Part shown: piece by piece, positions 5,599 through 7,024 of the stretch | Layout of the letters: the number at the start of each line of letters is the position of its first letter | How positions within the stretch are numbered: the stretch's first letter is position 1 | Origin: Trebonia sp. | GTDB lineage: Bacteria; Actinomycetota; Actinomycetes; Streptosporangiales; Streptosporangiaceae | Direction: 5' to 3' | Length of the DNA: 7,024 nucleotides | NCBI GenBank assembly: GCA_030043595.1 | Contig: JASHXJ010000216.1 | Coordinates: 1 to 7,024 of the forward strand | The notes under the pieces: generated by a model | Seen by the model: the letters and a program-made list of their open reading frames with translations, nothing else | Databases searched by the model: none | Told to the model about the DNA's origin: nothing | Position numbers and translations under genes: made by a program

Positions 5599-7024
5599 AC
5601 ACCATGCCAGCCCAGGCCGGCGACGCGGTTCCCGGCAGCCCGTACCCGCTGGGTGCCACGCCCGGTGAGCAGTTCGGCAAGGCGGGCACGAACTTCGCGA
5701 TCGCCTCCAGCATCGCTGACGGCGTCACGCTGTGCCTGTTCGACGAGGCCGGCGCGGAGACCCGGATCCCGCTGCAGGACAACGACGCCGACGTCTGGCA
5801 TGCGTTCGTGCCCGGAGTCGGCCCTGGCCAGGCCTATGGGTACCGGGTCGGCGGGCCCTGGAACCCGGCGCAGGGCCTGCGCTGCAATCCGGCCAAGCTG
5901 CTGATCGACCCGTACGCGAGGGCGATCACCGGAACGGTCTCGTTCGGGCCAGAGGTGTTCGGCCATGACCTGGCCAGCCCGGACGCCCCGAGCACCCTGG
6001 ACTCGGCGCCGCGGATGCCCAGGAGCCTGGTCGTGGATCCGGCGTTCAGCTGGGGCGACGACCAGCGGCCCAGGTACGGGTACGCCGACACGGTCCTGTA
6101 CGAGATTCACGTCAAGGGCTTCACCATGCGCCATCCGGGCATTCCGCCGGAGCTGCGCGGGACCTACGCGGGGCTGGCCCACGACGCCGCGATCGAGCAC
6201 CTGGTTACGCTGGGTGTCACCACCGTCGAGCTGCTGCCAGTGCACCAGAACGTGCCCGAGTCGTTCCTGCTCGACCGGGGACTGACCAACTACTGGGGCT
6301 ACAACACGATCGGCTTCTTCGCGCCGCACAACGGCTACTCGGCCGCCGTCCGGGACGGCCGGCAAGGCGGGCAGGTCAGCGAGTTCAAGGCGATGGTGGA
6401 TGCCCTGCACCGGGCCGGCCTCGAGGTCGTGCTCGACGTGGTGTTCAACCACTCGGCGGAGGCTGGCGCGGACGGGCCCACGTTGTGCTTCCGCGGCATC
6501 GACAACCCGGCGTACTACCGGCTGGTGCCGGGCAGCCCGCGCGACTACTACGACACGACAGGCTGCGGGAACTCCCTCAACGCCGGCGACCCGATCATGC
6601 TCGAGCTGATGATGGACTCGCTGCGCTACTGGGTGACCGAGATGCACGCCGACGGGTTCCGGTTCGACCTGGCGCCCACCCTGGCCCGCCAGGAGGGCGG
6701 CTACGACAAGGTGTCGGCCTTCCTGGACATGGTCGCGCAGGACCCGGTCGTTTCCCGCGCCAAGATGGTGGCCGAGCCGTGGGACGTCGGCCAGATGGAC
6801 AGCTACGACCTTGGCCGGTTCCCGCCGATGTGGCGGGAATGGAACGGCAAGTACCGCGACTCGATGCGCGACTTCTGGCGCAGCCATCCGGTGGGGATCG
6901 GCGAGTTCGCGGACCGGTTCGCCGGCTCGGCGGACCTGTACGCCACGGCCGGCCGCCGGCCGACGTCGTCGGTGAACTTCATCACCGTGCACGACGGCTT
7001 CACGCTGCGCGACCTCGTCTGCTA
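5595..7024 (+). CDS. glgX: Glycogen debranching enzyme GlgX (isoamylase type, GH13), 3' end missing
   Basis: The frame is open from the ATG at 5595 to the window edge, giving 476 codons. Relatives have roughly 700 residues, so about a third is missing. It hydrolyses alpha-1,6 branch linkages of glycogen or limit dextrins in the cytoplasm. Residues about 16-110 form the N-terminal CBM48-like domain (GATPGEQFGKAGTNFAI, then AYGYRVGGPW). The catalytic barrel begins near 165 with VLYEIHVKGFTMRHP. GH13 regions are visible: DVVFNH (281-286), DGFRFDLA with nucleophile D358, AEPWD with acid/base E394, and HDGF with transition-state aspartate D467. NYWGYNTIGFFAPHNGYS is typical of debranching enzymes. 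After AEPWDVG the sequence is QMDSYDLGRFPPMW rather than the GGYQVG-type loop of classical GlgX, which marks an actinobacterial subgroup or paralogue. It is translationally coupled to the GH63 gene. TreX-like naming is an alternative; treY/treZ just downstream would favour it. Confidence 0.93.
   Translation, partial: MNTMPAQAGDAVPGSPYPLGATPGEQFGKAGTNFAIASSIADGVTLCLFDEAGAETRIPLQDNDADVWHAFVPGVGPGQAYGYRVGGPWNPAQGLRCNPAKLLIDPYARAITGTVSFGPEVFGHDLASPDAPSTLDSAPRMPRSLVVDPAFSWGDDQRPRYGYADTVLYEIHVKGFTMRHPGIPPELRGTYAGLAHDAAIEHLVTLGVTTVELLPVHQNVPESFLLDRGLTNYWGYNTIGFFAPHNGYSAAVRDGRQGGQVSEFKAMVDALHRAGLEVVLDVVFNHSAEAGADGPTLCFRGIDNPAYYRLVPGSPRDYYDTTGCGNSLNAGDPIMLELMMDSLRYWVTEMHADGFRFDLAPTLARQEGGYDKVSAFLDMVAQDPVVSRAKMVAEPWDVGQMDSYDLGRFPPMWREWNGKYRDSMRDFWRSHPVGIGEFADRFAGSADLYATAGRRPTSSVNFITVHDGFTLRDLVC

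Noticed and set aside
5253..6992. 579-codon open frame on the - strand opposite the GH63 end and glgX
   Set aside because: Low-complexity Arg/Val/His/Ala translation with no domain; the opposite strand encodes conserved GH63 and GlgX motifs throughout.

Overview
The window comes from a very GC-rich bacterial chromosome. Third codon positions are almost all G or C, GTG starts are plausible, and long meaningless antisense ORFs are abundant. Together with a GAP/SfLAP-type membrane protein, a DUF2252 protein and an actinobacterial-style GlgX, this points to Actinomycetota. I cannot name a genus from sequence alone.

Layout from left to right. (1) The 3' part of a PhnZ-like HD-domain oxygenase gene enters from the left edge on the + strand and ends at 441. 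(2) A GAP-family multi-pass membrane protein lies on the - strand (438 to about 1112 or 1160). It is convergent with gene 1, and the two stop codons share a single CTAG. (3) A gap of about 110-160 bp, containing the only clearly AT-rich patch in the window, separates the GAP gene from a divergent + strand DUF2252 gene (1274-2791), which has a strong AGGAGG ribosome binding site. (4) After a 107-bp gap comes a large cytoplasmic GH63/MGH1-like glycosidase (2899-5598). (5) A GlgX-type glycogen debranching enzyme starts inside the stop codon of the GH63 gene (ATGA at 5595-5598) and runs off the right edge at 7024 after 476 codons. All intergenic stretches are shorter than 300 bp. I see no tRNA, rRNA, CRISPR array, insertion sequence or integrase.

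Functionally the right two thirds look like an intracellular alpha-glucan or glucosyl-solute locus. GlgX cleaves alpha-1,6 branches, and the GH63-like enzyme hydrolyses an unidentified glucoside or mannoside. The upstream DUF2252 protein carries protein-kinase-like/aminoglycoside-phosphotransferase-like motifs and might phosphorylate a small molecule or sugar, but that is inference. The left third (phosphonate-type HD oxygenase and GAP transporter-like protein) appears to be a separate unit.

The observation I rate highest is the motif order in the DUF2252 protein. The kinase-like catalytic motifs (D-x4-N, then DFD) precede the GxGxxG loop and the lysine strand, as expected for a circularly permuted kinase fold. 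The same protein also carries an unusual A-rich, lysine-rich insert.
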